Shown here: positions 8,974 to 20,842 of the stretch, piece by piece
Layout of the letters: each line of letters begins with the position of its first letter
How positions within the stretch are numbered: position 1 is the first letter of the stretch
Assembly: GCF_030811555.1 (NCBI RefSeq)
Contig: NZ_JAUSQZ010000001.1
Coordinates: 620,001-684,000 of the forward strand
Length of the DNA stretch: 64,000 nt
Direction: 5' to 3'
DNA from: Kineosporia succinea
GTDB taxonomy: Bacteria; Actinomycetota; Actinomycetes; Actinomycetales; Kineosporiaceae
Translations under genes and position numbers: made by a program
The notes under the pieces: generated by a model
The model's input: only the letters and a program-made list of their open reading frames with translations
Told to the model about the DNA's origin: nothing
The model's database searches: none

Positions 8974-10511
8974 CGGACCGCCTCCAGGGTCTTGGCGTCG
9001 AGCACCTGTGCCTTGTCGAGAATGCTTCCGCCCCAGCCCTCGTGGAGGAGGGCCTCGAGCGCGGCGCCGACCCGGTAGAGCCGGTCGTCGGCCTGGGCGG
9101 GGGCGAGCAGCTGGATGCCGGCGGGCAGGCCGTCTTCGTCGGCCAGGCCCGAGGGCAGCGACATGCCGGGCACACCCGCGAGGTTGGCCGGGATCGTCGC
9201 GACGTCCTGCAGGTACATCGACAGCGGGTCGTCGAGCTTGGCGCCGAGCTTGAACGCCGTGGTCGGGCTGGTCGGGCTGACCAGCACGTCGGCCTGCTCG
9301 AACGCGGCCGCGAAGTCACGCTGGATGAGCGTGCGCACCTTCTGGGCCGAGCCGTAGTAGGCGTCGTAGTAGCCGGACGAGAGCGCGTAGGTGCCGAGGA
9401 TGATGCGGCGCTTCACCTCGTCGCCGAAACCGGCGGCGCGGGTGGCGGCCATGACCTGCTCGGCGCTCGGCGCCTCGACCCCGGCCGGGCCGACGCGCAG
9501 GCCGTAGCGCATGGCGTCGAACTTGGCCAGGTTGCTGCTCGCCTCGCTGGGCAGGATCAGGTAGTACGCCGCGAGGGCCGCGGTGAAGCTCGGGCAGGAG
9601 ACCTCGACGATCTCGGCGCCGGCCTTGGTGAGCAGGGCCAGCGACTCGTCGAAGCGGGCCATCACGCCGGCCTGGTAACCGCCGTCGCCACCGTGCAGTT
9701 CGCGGATGACGCCGATCTTCATCCCGGCGATGCCCTGCGTGGCGCCCGCGCGGGCGGCGGCCACCACGTCGGGATAGCCGCCGGAGAGGCTGGTCGAGTC
9801 GAGCGGGTCGTGCCCGGCCATGACCTCGTGCAGCAGCGCCGTGTCGAGCACGGTGCGGGCGCACGGGCCGGCCTGGTCGAGGCTGCTCGCCAGGGCGATC
9901 AGGCCGTAGCGGGACACCGCGCCGTAGGTCGGCTTCACGCCGACCGTGCCGGTGACCGACGCGGGCTGGCGGATCGAGCCGCCGGTGTCGGTGCCGGTCG
10001 CCAGCGGGGCCTCGAAGGCGGCGAGCGCGGCGGACGAGCCACCGCCGGAGCCGCCCGGGATGCGGTCGAGCGCCCACGGGTTGCGGGTGGGGCCGTAGGC
10101 CGAGTGCTCGGTGGAGGAACCCATCGCGAACTCGTCCATGTTGGTCTTGCCGAGCGTGACCAGGCGGGCCTCGCGCAGCTTCCGCACCACGGTGGCGTCG
10201 TAGGGCGGGATCCAGCCCTCGAGCATCTTCGAGCCGGCCGTGGTGGGCAGGCCCTGGGTGGTCATCACGTCTTTCACGGCGATCGGCACACCGGCCAGCG
10301 GGCCGAGCTCCTCGCCGGCGGCGCGCGCGGCGTCGACGGCGGCCGCGTCGGCCAGCGCCTTCTCACCGGCGACGTGCAGGAACGCGTGGACGCCCCCGTC
10401 GACCTCGGCGATCCGGTCGAGGTGCGCCTGGGTCACCTCGACGGACGAGACCTCGCCCGAGGACAGCAGCTGCGAAAGGTCGGCCGCGGTGCGGCGGATG
10501 AGCTCGCTCAT
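8970..10511 (-). CDS. gatA: Asp-tRNA(Asn)/Glu-tRNA(Gln) amidotransferase subunit A
   Basis: 513 residues, amidase-signature family. It hydrolyses glutamine and channels ammonia to GatB. The Ser-cisSer-Lys machinery is visible: Lys in VKDVMTTQG, the Gly/Ser-rich motif [14 protein letters not shown], and the nucleophile region [11 protein letters not shown]. Its start codon shares one base with the gatC stop (TGATG), and its own stop overlaps gatB. Presence of GatCAB implies that at least Gln-tRNA or Asn-tRNA is made by the indirect route in this organism. Confidence 0.97.
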   Translation of the reverse strand: MSELIRRTAADLSQLLSSGEVSSVEVTQAHLDRIAEVDGGVHAFLHVAGEKALADAAAVDAARAAGEELGPLAGVPIAVKDVMTTQGLPTTAGSKMLEGWIPPYDATVVRKLREARLVTLGKTNMDEFAMGSSTEHSAYGPTRNPWALDRIPGGSGGGSSAALAAFEAPLATGTDTGGSIRQPASVTGTVGVKPTYGAVSRYGLIALASSLDQAGPCARTVLDTALLHEVMAGHDPLDSTSLSGGYPDVVAAARAGATQGIAGMKIGVIRELHGGDGGYQAGVMARFDESLALLTKAGAEIVEVSCPSFTAALAAYYLILPSEASSNLAKFDAMRYGLRVGPAGVEAPSAEQVMAATRAAGFGDEVKRRIILGTYALSSGYYDAYYGSAQKVRTLIQRDFAAAFEQADVLVSPTSPTTAFKLGAKLDDPLSMYLQDVATIPANLAGVPGMSLPSGLADEDGLPAGIQLLAPAQADDRLYRVGAALEALLHEGWGGSILDKAQVLDAKTLEAVR

Positions 10512-10807
10512 CAGTCCTCCTCGAGAATGCGCGGGACGCGGAAGCGCTGCTCCTGCTGGGCCGGGGCTCCCGCGAGTGCCTGCTCCGCGGACAGGCCGGC
10601 GCGCGGCACGTCCGGGCGGGTCACGTTGACGAGTGGCATGGGGTGCGACGTGGCGGGCACGTCGTCCCCGGCCACCTCACGGACCTGGGCCACGGCTCCG
10701 AGGATCACGTCGAGCTGGCCGGCCATGCGGTCCAGCTCGTCGGGACTCATCTCGATCCGGGCCAGTCCGGCGAGGTGGGCCACCTCATCGCGCGAGATGG
10801 CGGGCAT
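10511..10807 (-). CDS. gatC: Asp-tRNA(Asn)/Glu-tRNA(Gln) amidotransferase subunit C
   Basis: 98 residues from the chosen start, typical for GatC, the small subunit that belts GatA to GatB. It begins [20 protein letters not shown], the conserved GatC opening, and ends with the [10 protein letters not shown]-type tail. An in-frame ATG 12 codons upstream exists, but AAGGGAG sits 9 nt before the ATG at 10807, so I prefer the shorter form. First gene of the gatCAB operon. Confidence 0.95.
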   Translation of the reverse strand: MPAISRDEVAHLAGLARIEMSPDELDRMAGQLDVILGAVAQVREVAGDDVPATSHPMPLVNVTRPDVPRAGLSAEQALAGAPAQQEQRFRVPRILEED

Positions 10808-11010
10808 GAGGAGCATCTCCCTTGTCATCGACGGGTGTTGCAACGGTCGTGGTCGGCAATCGGCGAAGACGATTGTCGATCCTGCAGTCTACGGTCACGA
10901 TCACCCACCGATGACGCCCGACGCCCTCACCAGGGCCGATCGGCACGAGGCGTTTCGTGTCCGTAACCTGGAGTCCCCGATCCGCCCGGTTCGACGAAAG
11001 GGCCCGACCC

Positions 11011-11664
11011 GTGTCCCAGGACGTGGAAACCACGTATCCCGACGAAGGCACACCCGAGCTGGAGCCGTTCAACGCGGTCGCTCCCCTGCGCAACGAGGGC
11101 GATCGGCCGGAGCCCGACGACGCACCCGCCGCCGCCCGGCACGTGTTCGGCAACCCGGACGCGGAGATCTGCGTGGTCGAGTTCGGCGACTACGAGTGCC
11201 CCTACTGCGCGGGCGCCGCGCCGGTGCTGCACGAGCTGGTGGAGTCGTCGCAGGGCCAGATCCGTCTGGTGTTCCAGAACTTCCCGCTGTTCGAGACGCA
11301 CCCCTACGCGCTGACGGCGGCCCTGGCCGCGGAGTCGGCCGAGGCCACGGGCGGTCCGGAGGTGTTCTGGAAGATGCACCACAAGCTCTTCAAGAACCAG
11401 AGCCGGCTCACCGACGGCGACCTGCGCCTGTACGCCGAGCACGTCGGGGCCGACCCCGACCGCGCGGCCGGTGAGAAGGCACAGGAGTTCGCACCGCTGG
11501 TGCAGGCCGACTATGCGGCCGGTGTCGCGAGCGGGGTGGTCGGCACGCCGACCATCTTCATCGACGGCGCGCCGTACCAGGGTGTGGTCGACGTGCCGTC
11601 GCTGCGGCGGGCCGCCGGCGGCCTCTCCTCGGCGCCCCGCAAGCGGTTCTTCGGTCTTCTCTGA
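11011..11664 (+). CDS. DsbA-family thioredoxin-fold protein
   Basis: 217 residues with a DsbA/Thioredoxin_4 fold. The CPYC redox motif lies in EFGDYECPYCAGAAP, and the cis-Pro region is GVVGTPTIFIDG. No signal peptide or membrane helix is visible, so it probably acts in the cytoplasm, unlike secreted DsbA. It resembles the protein often annotated as Na+/H+ antiporter NhaA-linked or standalone thioredoxin-domain protein; here nhaA is its convergent neighbour. I chose the GTG at 11011 because GAAAGGG lies 8 nt upstream; an ATG 18 codons earlier lacks such support. Redox role inferred from the motif; partner unknown. Confidence 0.88.
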   Translation: MSQDVETTYPDEGTPELEPFNAVAPLRNEGDRPEPDDAPAAARHVFGNPDAEICVVEFGDYECPYCAGAAPVLHELVESSQGQIRLVFQNFPLFETHPYALTAALAAESAEATGGPEVFWKMHHKLFKNQSRLTDGDLRLYAEHVGADPDRAAGEKAQEFAPLVQADYAAGVASGVVGTPTIFIDGAPYQGVVDVPSLRRAAGGLSSAPRKRFFGLL

Positions 11665-11678
11665 AACCGCCGGCACCT

Positions 11679-11722
11679 CGATGGTGGACGTTGTGGTCCG
11701 GTGACCACGACGTCCACCATCG
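11679..11722. terminator. Bidirectional terminator, 20-bp arms
   Basis: Inverted repeat with 20-nt arms (11679-11698 and 11703-11722, one mismatch) and a CGGT loop, between the convergent DsbA-like and nhaA genes. The outer arm ATGGTGGACG/CGTCCACCAT recurs in the palindrome at 37986-38019. Confidence 0.85.
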
Positions 11723-11727
11723 CTGGT

Positions 11728-13140
11728 TCATCGCTGGGGAGCCCCGGGGAACTGCGGCGCGGTCCAGGGCAGCCCGGGCAGTTCGGGCGGGGCCGTGTCG
11801 CCGGCCGGTGAGCAGAGCGGCATGCGCTCACCCATGACCCGCAGCACCCAGGCACCGACCACGGCGGACACCAGCGAGCCGACCAGGATGCCGATCTTGG
11901 CCTCGTCGCGCAGGAGCTGGTCGTCGAAGGCCAGGTCGGTGATGAACAGCGAGATGGTGAACCCGATACCGGCCAGCAGCGCGGCGCCGAAGAGGTGGCT
12001 GTAGCGCACGCCGCCGGGCAGCACGCCGACGCCGCTGCGCAGGGCCGCGATCGCGAACAGGGTGATGCCGACGCCGTTGCCGACGAGCAGGCTGACCGCG
12101 ACACCGATCGTGACGGTGGACGTGAGCGCCGCGTCGAGGGTGTCGGCGCTCAGCTCGACGCCGGCGTTGGCCAGGCCGAACGCGGGGATCACGACGAACG
12201 CCGACCACGGGTGCAGCCAGGCCTGGAGCCGCTCGTTGGCCGAGACCGTGGAGTTGGCGGCCAGATTGGCCAGGCGCACGCCCTGCGCGCTCGGGCTCTC
12301 GACCAGCGCGCGGCCGAAGACGAACAGCTCACGGCCCCTCGCCGCCGGGGTCGAGGCCGGAATCAGCAGACCGGCCAGCACACCGGCGAGCGTGGGGTGC
12401 ACGCCGCACTCGTAGGCGGCGAACCACAGGGCCAGGGTGAGGAAGACGTACGGCGTGAGCTTCCAGTGGCCCATCCAGCGCAGGGCCAGGAACGCGATCA
12501 CGATGCCGACCATGACCAGCAGCGGGGTGATCTGGATGTCGTCGGAGTAGAAGACGGCCATCACGGCGATCGCGCCGATGTCGTCGACCACGGCCAGGGC
12601 CAGCAGGAACATCCGCAGCCGGTCGGGGCACTTGGGGCCGAACAGGGCCAGCACGCCGAGCACGAACGCGGTGTCGGTGGACATCACGATGCCCCAGCCG
12701 TGCATCGCCTCGCCGCCGTCGCCGAAGATCCCGTTGATGGCCAGGTAGAGCACGATCGGGATGGTCAGGCCGCCGATCGCCCCGATCGCGGGCACGCTCA
12801 TGATCCGGCGGTCGCTGAGCTCGCCCGCGGTGGTCTCGCGCGACACCTCCAGGCCGACGACCATGAAGAACACGGCCATCGCGGCGTCGTTGACGAAGTG
12901 GTGCAGGTCGAGCTCGAAGACGCCGTCGCCGATGCCCAGCCGCACCGGCATTTCCCAGAGGTGGTGGTAGCTCTCGCTCCACGGGGAGTTCACCCAGATC
13001 AGCGCCACCACACTCGCGACCAGCAGCACGGCGGCGCTGCTGGCCTCGTTGTCGATGTAACGGCGCACCGCGGGGGTCATGGAAGGTGTGACGAAGCGCA
13101 GCGGGGGTCCCGGTCGCAGACTGACGGCCATGGTCGCCAT
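11728..13140 (-). CDS. nhaA: Na+/H+ antiporter NhaA
   Basis: 470 residues from the chosen start, with about twelve hydrophobic segments. It exchanges internal Na+ for external H+ across the cytoplasmic membrane, for pH and sodium homeostasis. The catalytic motif AVVDDIGAIAVMA carries the paired aspartates, and TDTAFVLGVLALFGPKCP is the conserved unwound-helix region. The start at 13140 has AAGGG 9 nt upstream; a start three codons later (13131) is nearly as good, and the frame stays open to 13242. It ends against the bidirectional terminator at 11679-11722. Confidence 0.95.
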   Translation of the reverse strand: MATMAVSLRPGPPLRFVTPSMTPAVRRYIDNEASSAAVLLVASVVALIWVNSPWSESYHHLWEMPVRLGIGDGVFELDLHHFVNDAAMAVFFMVVGLEVSRETTAGELSDRRIMSVPAIGAIGGLTIPIVLYLAINGIFGDGGEAMHGWGIVMSTDTAFVLGVLALFGPKCPDRLRMFLLALAVVDDIGAIAVMAVFYSDDIQITPLLVMVGIVIAFLALRWMGHWKLTPYVFLTLALWFAAYECGVHPTLAGVLAGLLIPASTPAARGRELFVFGRALVESPSAQGVRLANLAANSTVSANERLQAWLHPWSAFVVIPAFGLANAGVELSADTLDAALTSTVTIGVAVSLLVGNGVGITLFAIAALRSGVGVLPGGVRYSHLFGAALLAGIGFTISLFITDLAFDDQLLRDEAKIGILVGSLVSAVVGAWVLRVMGERMPLCSPAGDTAPPELPGLPWTAPQFPGAPQR

Positions 13141-13247
13141 CCTGCATGACCCTTGCGACAGACCGGTAAACCGGTGACCTCGAGCAACTGGTGCTCCGGG
13201 ACTCCTGTTCTTGTCGCCGGGCACGCCGGTGCCTTGGCTCACCGGGT

Positions 13248-13342
13248 CTGCCGGGCTCGCCCTACCTGGCCTGCCGGGCTTGCCCTACCTGGCCTTGTCG
13301 GGCTCGCCCTACCTGGCCAGCCGGGCTCGCGCCCTACCGGGC
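13248..13342. repeat. 23-25 bp tandem repeat spanning the FAD-dehydrogenase stop codon, 4 copies
   Basis: Four contiguous units at 13248-13270, 13271-13293, 13294-13317 and 13318-13342. Each contains CGCCCTACC or a close variant, i.e. a TAG on the minus strand. The gene's real TAG (13334-13336) is in the unit at 13318-13342, so the unit is built from the gene's own last codons. Confidence 0.85.
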
Positions 13343-14983
13343 CTGCTGGGCCGCCGCTCTTCCCGCGGCCCGGCCGCTGAAGAGGCATCCGCCCAGGAAG
13401 GTGCCCTCGAGCGCCCGGTAGCCGTGCATCCCGCCGCCTCCGAACCCGGCCACCTCCCCGGCCGCGAAGAGCCCGGGCACCGGCGTGCCGTCGGCCCCGA
13501 GCACGCGGGACTCGAGATCGGTGTGCAGGCCGCCGAGGGTCTTGCGGGTCAGGACGTTCAGGCGCACGGCGATCAGCGGACCGGCCGACGGGTCGAGCAG
13601 ACGCTTCTCGGCGGCCGTGCGCATCAGCCGGTTGAGGAAGTAGCCGCGCAGGTCGCGGATGGCGAGGATCTGGTCGTCGGTGGACGAGGGATCGACGATC
13701 TGCCGGTCGCGCTCCAGCACCGCCTTCTCGACCGTGGGCAGGTCGAGCAGGGGCTGGTCGGTGGTGGCGTTCATGGCGCGCACCAGTGACGGCAGGTCGT
13801 CGGCGGTGAGGAAGTCCTGGCCGTTGTCGAGGAAGTCCTGCACCGGCTTCGTGGCCCCCGGCCGCACCCGGCCCAGCAGCTTCGAAATTGACTTGCCGGT
13901 GAGGTCGGGGTTCTGCTCGGAACCGCTGAGCGTGAACTCCTTCTCGACGATCTTCTGGTGGAGCACGAACCAGCTGTGGTCGTGGCCGGTGGCGGTGCGC
14001 AGGTGCTCGAGGGTGCCCAGGGTGTCGGCGCCCGGGTAGAGGTGCGGGGGCAGGCGGTGACCGAGCGCGTCGATCCACAGCGACGAGGGGCCGGGCAGGA
14101 TGCGGATGCCGTGGCTCGGCCAGACCGCGTCCCAGTTGTGCACGCCCTCCACGTAGTGCCACATGCGATCGGGGTTGATCACCGTGCCGCCGGCGCTGCG
14201 GGTGATGCCGATCATGCGGCCGTCGACGTGGGCGGGAACGCCGGTGACCATGGTGGACGGGGCGGTCCCGAGCCGCTGCGGCCACGCCTCCCGCACCAGG
14301 TCGTGGTTGCCACCGATACCGCCGGAGGTGACGATCACCTGCCCGGTGAGGCTGAACTCGCCCTTCTCGGTGCGGTTGCTGGCGACTCCGCGCGGGCGCC
14401 GGTCGTTCTCGAGGACCCGGCCCCGCACCCCGGTGACCGTTCCCGCGTCCGTGAGCAGCGCGTCCACCCGGTGCCGGAACGCGAACGTGACCAGCCCGTC
14501 GGCCTGGGCCTGACGCACGCGCCGGGCGAACGGCTCGACCACGCCGGGCCCGGTGCCCCAGGTGATGTGGAAGCGCGGCACCGTGTTGCCGTGGGTGCCG
14601 GGACGACCTCCGCCACGTTCGGGCCAGCCGACCAGCGGGAACCACTTCAGCCCCCGCTCCTGCAGCCACGAGCGCTTCTCCCCCGCCGCGAAGTCGACGT
14701 ACGCCTGCGCCCAGCGACGCGGCCAGAGGTCTTCGTCGCGGTCGAAACCGGCGGTGTCCTGCCAGTCCTGCCAGGCCAGCTCGTGCGAGTCCTTGATCTT
14801 CATGCGGCGCTGCTCGGGGGTGCCGACGAGGAAGAGGCCGCCGAACGACCAGAACGCCTGCCCGCCCAGGTTCTGCTCGCCCTCCTGGTCGACGAGGATC
14901 ACCCGCCGGCCGGCGTCGGCCAGCTCGGCCGTCGCGACCAGTCCCGCCAGGCCCGCACCCACCACGATGACGTCAGCGTCCAT
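13334..14983 (-). CDS. FAD-binding dehydrogenase (FAD_binding_2 family)
   Basis: 549 residues of the fumarate reductase/ketosteroid-dehydrogenase-like flavoprotein superfamily. The Rossmann motif DVIVVGAGLAGLVATAELADAG begins at residue 4, and the FAD-closing region GLFAAGEVAGFGGGGMHGYRALEGTFLGG is near the C-terminus. The whole length matches the actinobacterial putative FAD-binding dehydrogenase group (PRK12834-type) whose substrate is not established; steroid or other ring dehydrogenation is possible. No signal peptide. The stop codon lies in a four-copy tandem repeat. Monocistronic as far as seen. Confidence 0.88.
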   Translation of the reverse strand: MDADVIVVGAGLAGLVATAELADAGRRVILVDQEGEQNLGGQAFWSFGGLFLVGTPEQRRMKIKDSHELAWQDWQDTAGFDRDEDLWPRRWAQAYVDFAAGEKRSWLQERGLKWFPLVGWPERGGGRPGTHGNTVPRFHITWGTGPGVVEPFARRVRQAQADGLVTFAFRHRVDALLTDAGTVTGVRGRVLENDRRPRGVASNRTEKGEFSLTGQVIVTSGGIGGNHDLVREAWPQRLGTAPSTMVTGVPAHVDGRMIGITRSAGGTVINPDRMWHYVEGVHNWDAVWPSHGIRILPGPSSLWIDALGHRLPPHLYPGADTLGTLEHLRTATGHDHSWFVLHQKIVEKEFTLSGSEQNPDLTGKSISKLLGRVRPGATKPVQDFLDNGQDFLTADDLPSLVRAMNATTDQPLLDLPTVEKAVLERDRQIVDPSSTDDQILAIRDLRGYFLNRLMRTAAEKRLLDPSAGPLIAVRLNVLTRKTLGGLHTDLESRVLGADGTPVPGLFAAGEVAGFGGGGMHGYRALEGTFLGGCLFSGRAAGRAAAQQAR

Positions 14984-15087
14984 CGACGAATCCCATCACG
15001 CCCGCCCGGATTCGCCCAGGCCCGTTCACCGCATCGTGATCACGCGACGTGCGGACGGGCGGTGTCGTCGTGTGCATGTGACCGCGC

Positions 15088-17295
<2,208 letters not shown>

Positions 17296-17414
17296 TCAGC
17301 ACGCTCCGGGGTCGCCCGCCGGACGGAAGGCGCATGATCACGAGCGAATCGACGGGGGACGCACCGGCCGGCGACCGTCTCGGGTCACCGGACGGCGGCG
17401 CACCCCGGAACCGG

Positions 17415-18479
17415 CTACTCCTGAGCCCGCTCGCTCAGGATCCGGGAGGCCTCCCGGGCCACCCCGAGCGCCGAACGGGCCTGCTGGGGCGACGATCCGG
17501 CGAGCCCGCAGGCCGGGGTGACCACCACGTCCGCAAGCCCCGGGACCGCGAGACCCAGCCGCCGCCAGGGATTCGCGATCGAGTCGGCCACCACCTGGGG
17601 CTTCACGCCGGAGGCGGTCGGCACCGCGCCCGCCCAGAGCGCCGTGCCGTTCTCGGTGGCCTCGGCCATCTGCTCCCAGCGCTGCTGCCCGAGCTGCGAC
17701 ACGTCGAGCGACAACGCCGACGCACCGGTGCGGACCAGCAGCTCCACGGGCGGTTTCGAGGCGCAGCAGTGGATCACGGTGCGCACCGCCCCGGCCCCGG
17801 TCGCCGCGTCGAGCACCGCACGCAGCCCCTCGACGAGCAGCGGCTCCTCGATCGCCCGCAGCCGCCCGAACCCGCTCGCCGTCGGCAGCGAGCCGTCGAG
17901 CACCGCCTGGATCCCGGGCTCGTCCAGCTGCAGCACCAGCCGGGCCCCCGGCACCAGACGGCTCACCTCGGCCAGGTGCTGCGAGACCCCTTCGGCGAGC
18001 GAGGCCACCAGGTCCCGGCAGGCTCCGGGATCGACCACCGCACGTTCCAGACGCGGCAGCCACAGACTCGACGCCAGCGTCCACGGGCCGGTGACCTGCA
18101 CCTTCAGCAGCCCCTGGTAGCCGTCGGCGACCTCCGCGAGCACGTCCAGGTCCTGCCGCAGCCACGACCGGGTGCGGTGGTGGTCGCGGCCCGGGTGGTC
18201 GACCAGGCGCCACCCGGACGGCTGAAGATCCACCGGCATGTCCACGAGCAGCCCCGCCGCGCGCCCGACCATGTCGGCACCCGGCCCGCGCGCGGGCAGC
18301 TCGGGCAGGTACGGCAACGCGGGCGGATCGCCCAGCTCGCCGAACGTGACCCGCATGGTGTCCAGCACGTCGGTGCCCGGCCACGACCCGACGCCGGTGG
18401 CCGCCCCGGGGCCGATCGTCACCTCGTCGGGGGTGGTGGTGGGCAGGTCGTGCGGAGGCAGGTTGCTCGAGGAGGGCAC
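17415..18479 (-). CDS. MetE C-terminal-domain-like methyltransferase (cobalamin-independent methionine synthase family)
   Basis: 354 residues corresponding to the single catalytic barrel of cobalamin-independent methionine synthase (UROD/MetE-like). Putative zinc ligands are His-Cys in VIHCCASKPPVE and Cys in VVTPACGLAGSS, so a thiol-methylating function is plausible. It is half the length of true MetE (about 750 residues) and lacks its N-terminal barrel, so the methyl donor and acceptor are not certain. The start is a GTG at 18479. It lies 143 bp upstream of ligA on the same strand. Confidence 0.85.
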   Translation of the reverse strand: MPSSSNLPPHDLPTTTPDEVTIGPGAATGVGSWPGTDVLDTMRVTFGELGDPPALPYLPELPARGPGADMVGRAAGLLVDMPVDLQPSGWRLVDHPGRDHHRTRSWLRQDLDVLAEVADGYQGLLKVQVTGPWTLASSLWLPRLERAVVDPGACRDLVASLAEGVSQHLAEVSRLVPGARLVLQLDEPGIQAVLDGSLPTASGFGRLRAIEEPLLVEGLRAVLDAATGAGAVRTVIHCCASKPPVELLVRTGASALSLDVSQLGQQRWEQMAEATENGTALWAGAVPTASGVKPQVVADSIANPWRRLGLAVPGLADVVVTPACGLAGSSPQQARSALGVAREASRILSERAQE

Positions 18480-18666
18480 CCGCCGAGCCTACGGCGCCCA
18501 CGCGACGGGCCGGGTGCCGGACGACTTCGCCGATTCTGTCGGGGGCGGGCAGTACGGTGATCGCGAGATCACGCTCCGTCGGGTCGCACGTGGTGACACC
18601 GGAGCGGGAACCACACGGGGGCGTCCGGGCCAGGGCGCCGGATCATCGTTGATTCAGGAGGCTCAG

Positions 18667-19443
18667 ATGGCAGTCCGAACCGAGAAGTGGCGCGCGGGCA
18701 CCCCCTGCTGGGCCGAGCTCGCGGCCGACGACGTCGAGGTGGCCAAGGCGTTCTACGGCCCGTTGCTGGGCTGGTCGTTCGAGCGGTCGGTGTCCGAGCA
18801 CCGGCTCGTCGTGGCCACGGTCGAGGGCGCCGAGGCGGCGGGCATCACCGAGGTCCACGAAGACACGCCGACCGGCTGGCTGGTGCACTTCGCCACCGAC
18901 AACCTGCAGGCCACCGCCGATTCCGTGGTGGCGCACGACGGGCAGGTCCTGCTGCCGCCGCAGGCGGCCGGCACCCGGGGCCGCCGGGCCGTGGCCTGCG
19001 ACCCGACCGGTGCGCCGTTCGGGCTCTGGCAGGCGGGCGACGCCGTGGGCGGCGAGCACACCCGCGCGCCCGGGTCGTTCGTGTGGGACGACCTTCGCAC
19101 GCCGAACCCGTCCGTGGCCCGCGAGTTCTATTCGCAGGTCTTCGGTTTCGCGAACGCCCCGCTGCCCGCCGAGATGGGTGGGGGCGACGACTACCAGACC
19201 TACTCCTTCCCCGACCAGTCCTGGCCGCTGGGCGGAATGGGCCCGATGATGGGCGACCTCGAGTCCGCGCCCTACTGGCTCGTGTACTTCCAGGTGCGCA
19301 GCATCGTCGCCGCCCTGGAGTTCGCCGAGAGCACCGGCGCCCACATCGACCAGCGCGACTTCGAGACCCAGTTCGGCCGGATGGCCGCGCTGCGCGACCC
19401 GTTCGGCAACCGGTTCTGGCTGATGGAGCCGTCCGCCAACTGA
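18667..19443 (+). CDS. Two-domain VOC (glyoxalase/Cfp30B-like) protein
   Basis: 258 residues with two vicinal-oxygen-chelate domains (about 8-125 and 135-255). The opening GTPCWAELAADDVEVAKAFY and the second-half GSFVWDDLRTPNPSVAREFY are internal-duplication halves. It resembles the mycobacterial 27-kDa antigen Cfp30B and Streptomyces VOC hydroxylase-like proteins, whose enzymatic roles are not settled. The ATG at 18667 has a perfect AGGAGG at 18656-18661; the frame is open far upstream (to 18238), but that extension overlaps the divergent MetE-like gene and is not coding. Confidence 0.9.
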   Translation: MAVRTEKWRAGTPCWAELAADDVEVAKAFYGPLLGWSFERSVSEHRLVVATVEGAEAAGITEVHEDTPTGWLVHFATDNLQATADSVVAHDGQVLLPPQAAGTRGRRAVACDPTGAPFGLWQAGDAVGGEHTRAPGSFVWDDLRTPNPSVAREFYSQVFGFANAPLPAEMGGGDDYQTYSFPDQSWPLGGMGPMMGDLESAPYWLVYFQVRSIVAALEFAESTGAHIDQRDFETQFGRMAALRDPFGNRFWLMEPSAN

Positions 19444-19458
19444 ATCCGGCGGTCTGCC

Positions 19459-19490
19459 GAGGCACCCGGCCGCTCGCGGGCCGGGTCCTC
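19459..19490. terminator. Bidirectional terminator between VOC and histidine kinase genes
   Basis: Stem GAGG-c-ACCCGGCC pairing with GGCCGGGT-CCTC around a 7-nt loop, with one bulged C. It sits exactly between two convergent genes. Confidence 0.7.
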
Positions 19491-20699
19491 TCAGCCCTCC
19501 GCGGCCCCGCCCGGCCGGCCCCCGACCCGGGACTCGGCCTTTCGCGGCAACCGGGCCCGCACGGCGAAACCGCCGCTCTCCGCCCCTGCGGTCAGCTCGC
19601 CACCGAAAGCGGCTACCCGGTCGCGCATTCCGTTGATCCCGCGTCCCGAACGGGCCCAGGCCCGGCGGGGCGTGGGGGCGGGAGAACCGGTTCCGGCCGT
19701 CACCACCTCCACCGAAAGGTCGTCGTCACCGTGCACCAGCGTCACCGTCGTGGCACGACCGGGGGCGTGCTTCAGGGCGTTCGTCAGCGACTCCTGCACC
19801 ACCCGCTGCAGTGCCAGGCCGAGGCCCGTGGGCAGCGGGTGCGGCGTGCCCCGCTCGGTGAGGGTGACGTCCTGCCCTGCCGAACGGGCGCGCTCCACCA
19901 GGGTTTCCAGTGGCTCGCGAGCCGGGACGCGGTCGGGGTCCGGTGCACTCTCGCCCGGGTCGTGCAGCACGTCGAGCAGCTCGCGCAGGTCGGTCATCGC
20001 GGAACGCCCCGTGGCGCTGATGGTCCCGAGCCCGTCCGTGACCTTGTCCGGGTTGCCCGGCAGCAGGAACGGAAGGGCCTCGGCCTGCACCACCATCGCC
20101 GTGACGTGATGCGTCACCACGTCGTGCAGTTCGCGGGCGATGCGGGCCCGTTCGGACGCCACCGCCTCCCGCTCCTGGGCCGCTCGCCGGGCCGCCTCCG
20201 ACCGGGCGCGCGCCCGCACGCCCTCGCCGATCAGCCAGAACAGCACCAGCACGGGCACGAACGTGACGTAATCGATGACCAGCGGCTGCCGGTACGGGGT
20301 CCGGTCCATCGCCACGGCCAGCACCAGGTAGCCGATCGCGGCGGCCAGAGCGGTCTCCCAGCGCCGCCGGTCCAGGTGCGCGCCCACACTGTAGAGCGCG
20401 ATGTACAGCGCCAGCCCGGCCGCGCTGCCCTCGTAGCCCAGCACCTGGTACAGCCCGAAGGCCACCCCGATCACGCCCAGGGCCGGTGCCGGGTGCGTGC
20501 GCCGCACCAGCAGCGGAAGGCACTGCGCCAGAACCAGAAGCAGCCACAGCAGGTCGTCCGGCCGGTCCCGGCGCGCCTGGTCGCCGAGCACGGCCGCGAA
20601 GGTGTCGCCCGTGGTCAGGGCGAGCGCGGTGAGCACCAGCACGAGCAGCACGTCACGGGACGTGCGCAACCGGTCGAGGCCGCCGGGGAGATACCGCAT
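19491..20699 (-). CDS. NarL/DesK-type sensor histidine kinase (orphan)
   Basis: 402 residues. The N-terminal ~160 residues hold about five membrane segments, followed by the HisKA_3 dimerisation domain with the phospho-acceptor His192 in RIARELHDVVTHHV. The HATPase domain has an N box (LQRVVQESLTNALKHAP) and a G box (SGRGINGMRDRVAAFGGEL). The family phosphorylates LuxR/NarL-type response regulators, but none is adjacent: the neighbours are a VOC gene and mnmA. The ATG at 20699 precedes MRYLPGGLDRLR; a longer frame upstream overlaps the mnmA 3' end and its repeats, so I reject it. Signal unknown. Confidence 0.9.
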   Translation of the reverse strand: MRYLPGGLDRLRTSRDVLLVLVLTALALTTGDTFAAVLGDQARRDRPDDLLWLLLVLAQCLPLLVRRTHPAPALGVIGVAFGLYQVLGYEGSAAGLALYIALYSVGAHLDRRRWETALAAAIGYLVLAVAMDRTPYRQPLVIDYVTFVPVLVLFWLIGEGVRARARSEAARRAAQEREAVASERARIARELHDVVTHHVTAMVVQAEALPFLLPGNPDKVTDGLGTISATGRSAMTDLRELLDVLHDPGESAPDPDRVPAREPLETLVERARSAGQDVTLTERGTPHPLPTGLGLALQRVVQESLTNALKHAPGRATTVTLVHGDDDLSVEVVTAGTGSPAPTPRRAWARSGRGINGMRDRVAAFGGELTAGAESGGFAVRARLPRKAESRVGGRPGGAAEG

Positions 20700-20756
20700 G
20701 GTCCGGCAGCATAGAGGGCGGTTCTGAGCGCGAACCACGGTGCCTGAGGACGCGTC

Positions 20757-20837
20757 GGTCGCCTTCCGGTCGACTCGGTCGCCTTCCCGGTCGACTCGGT
20801 CGCCTTCCGGTCGGCGCGGTGGCCTTCCGGCCGGCGT
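20757..20837. repeat. 20-bp tandem repeat behind the mnmA stop codon, 4 copies
   Basis: Units of type GGTCGCCTTCCGGTCGACTC at 20757-20776, 20777-20797, 20798-20817 and 20818-20837, ending 5 bp from the mnmA TGA (20843-20845). The copy next to mnmA is the most divergent. Confidence 0.85.
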
Positions 20838-20842
20838 GAACC

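Noticed and set aside
18238-18666. 142-residue N-terminal extension of the VOC protein
   Set aside because: It overlaps the divergent MetE-like gene, is not VOC-like, and a perfect AGGAGG precedes the ATG at 18667.
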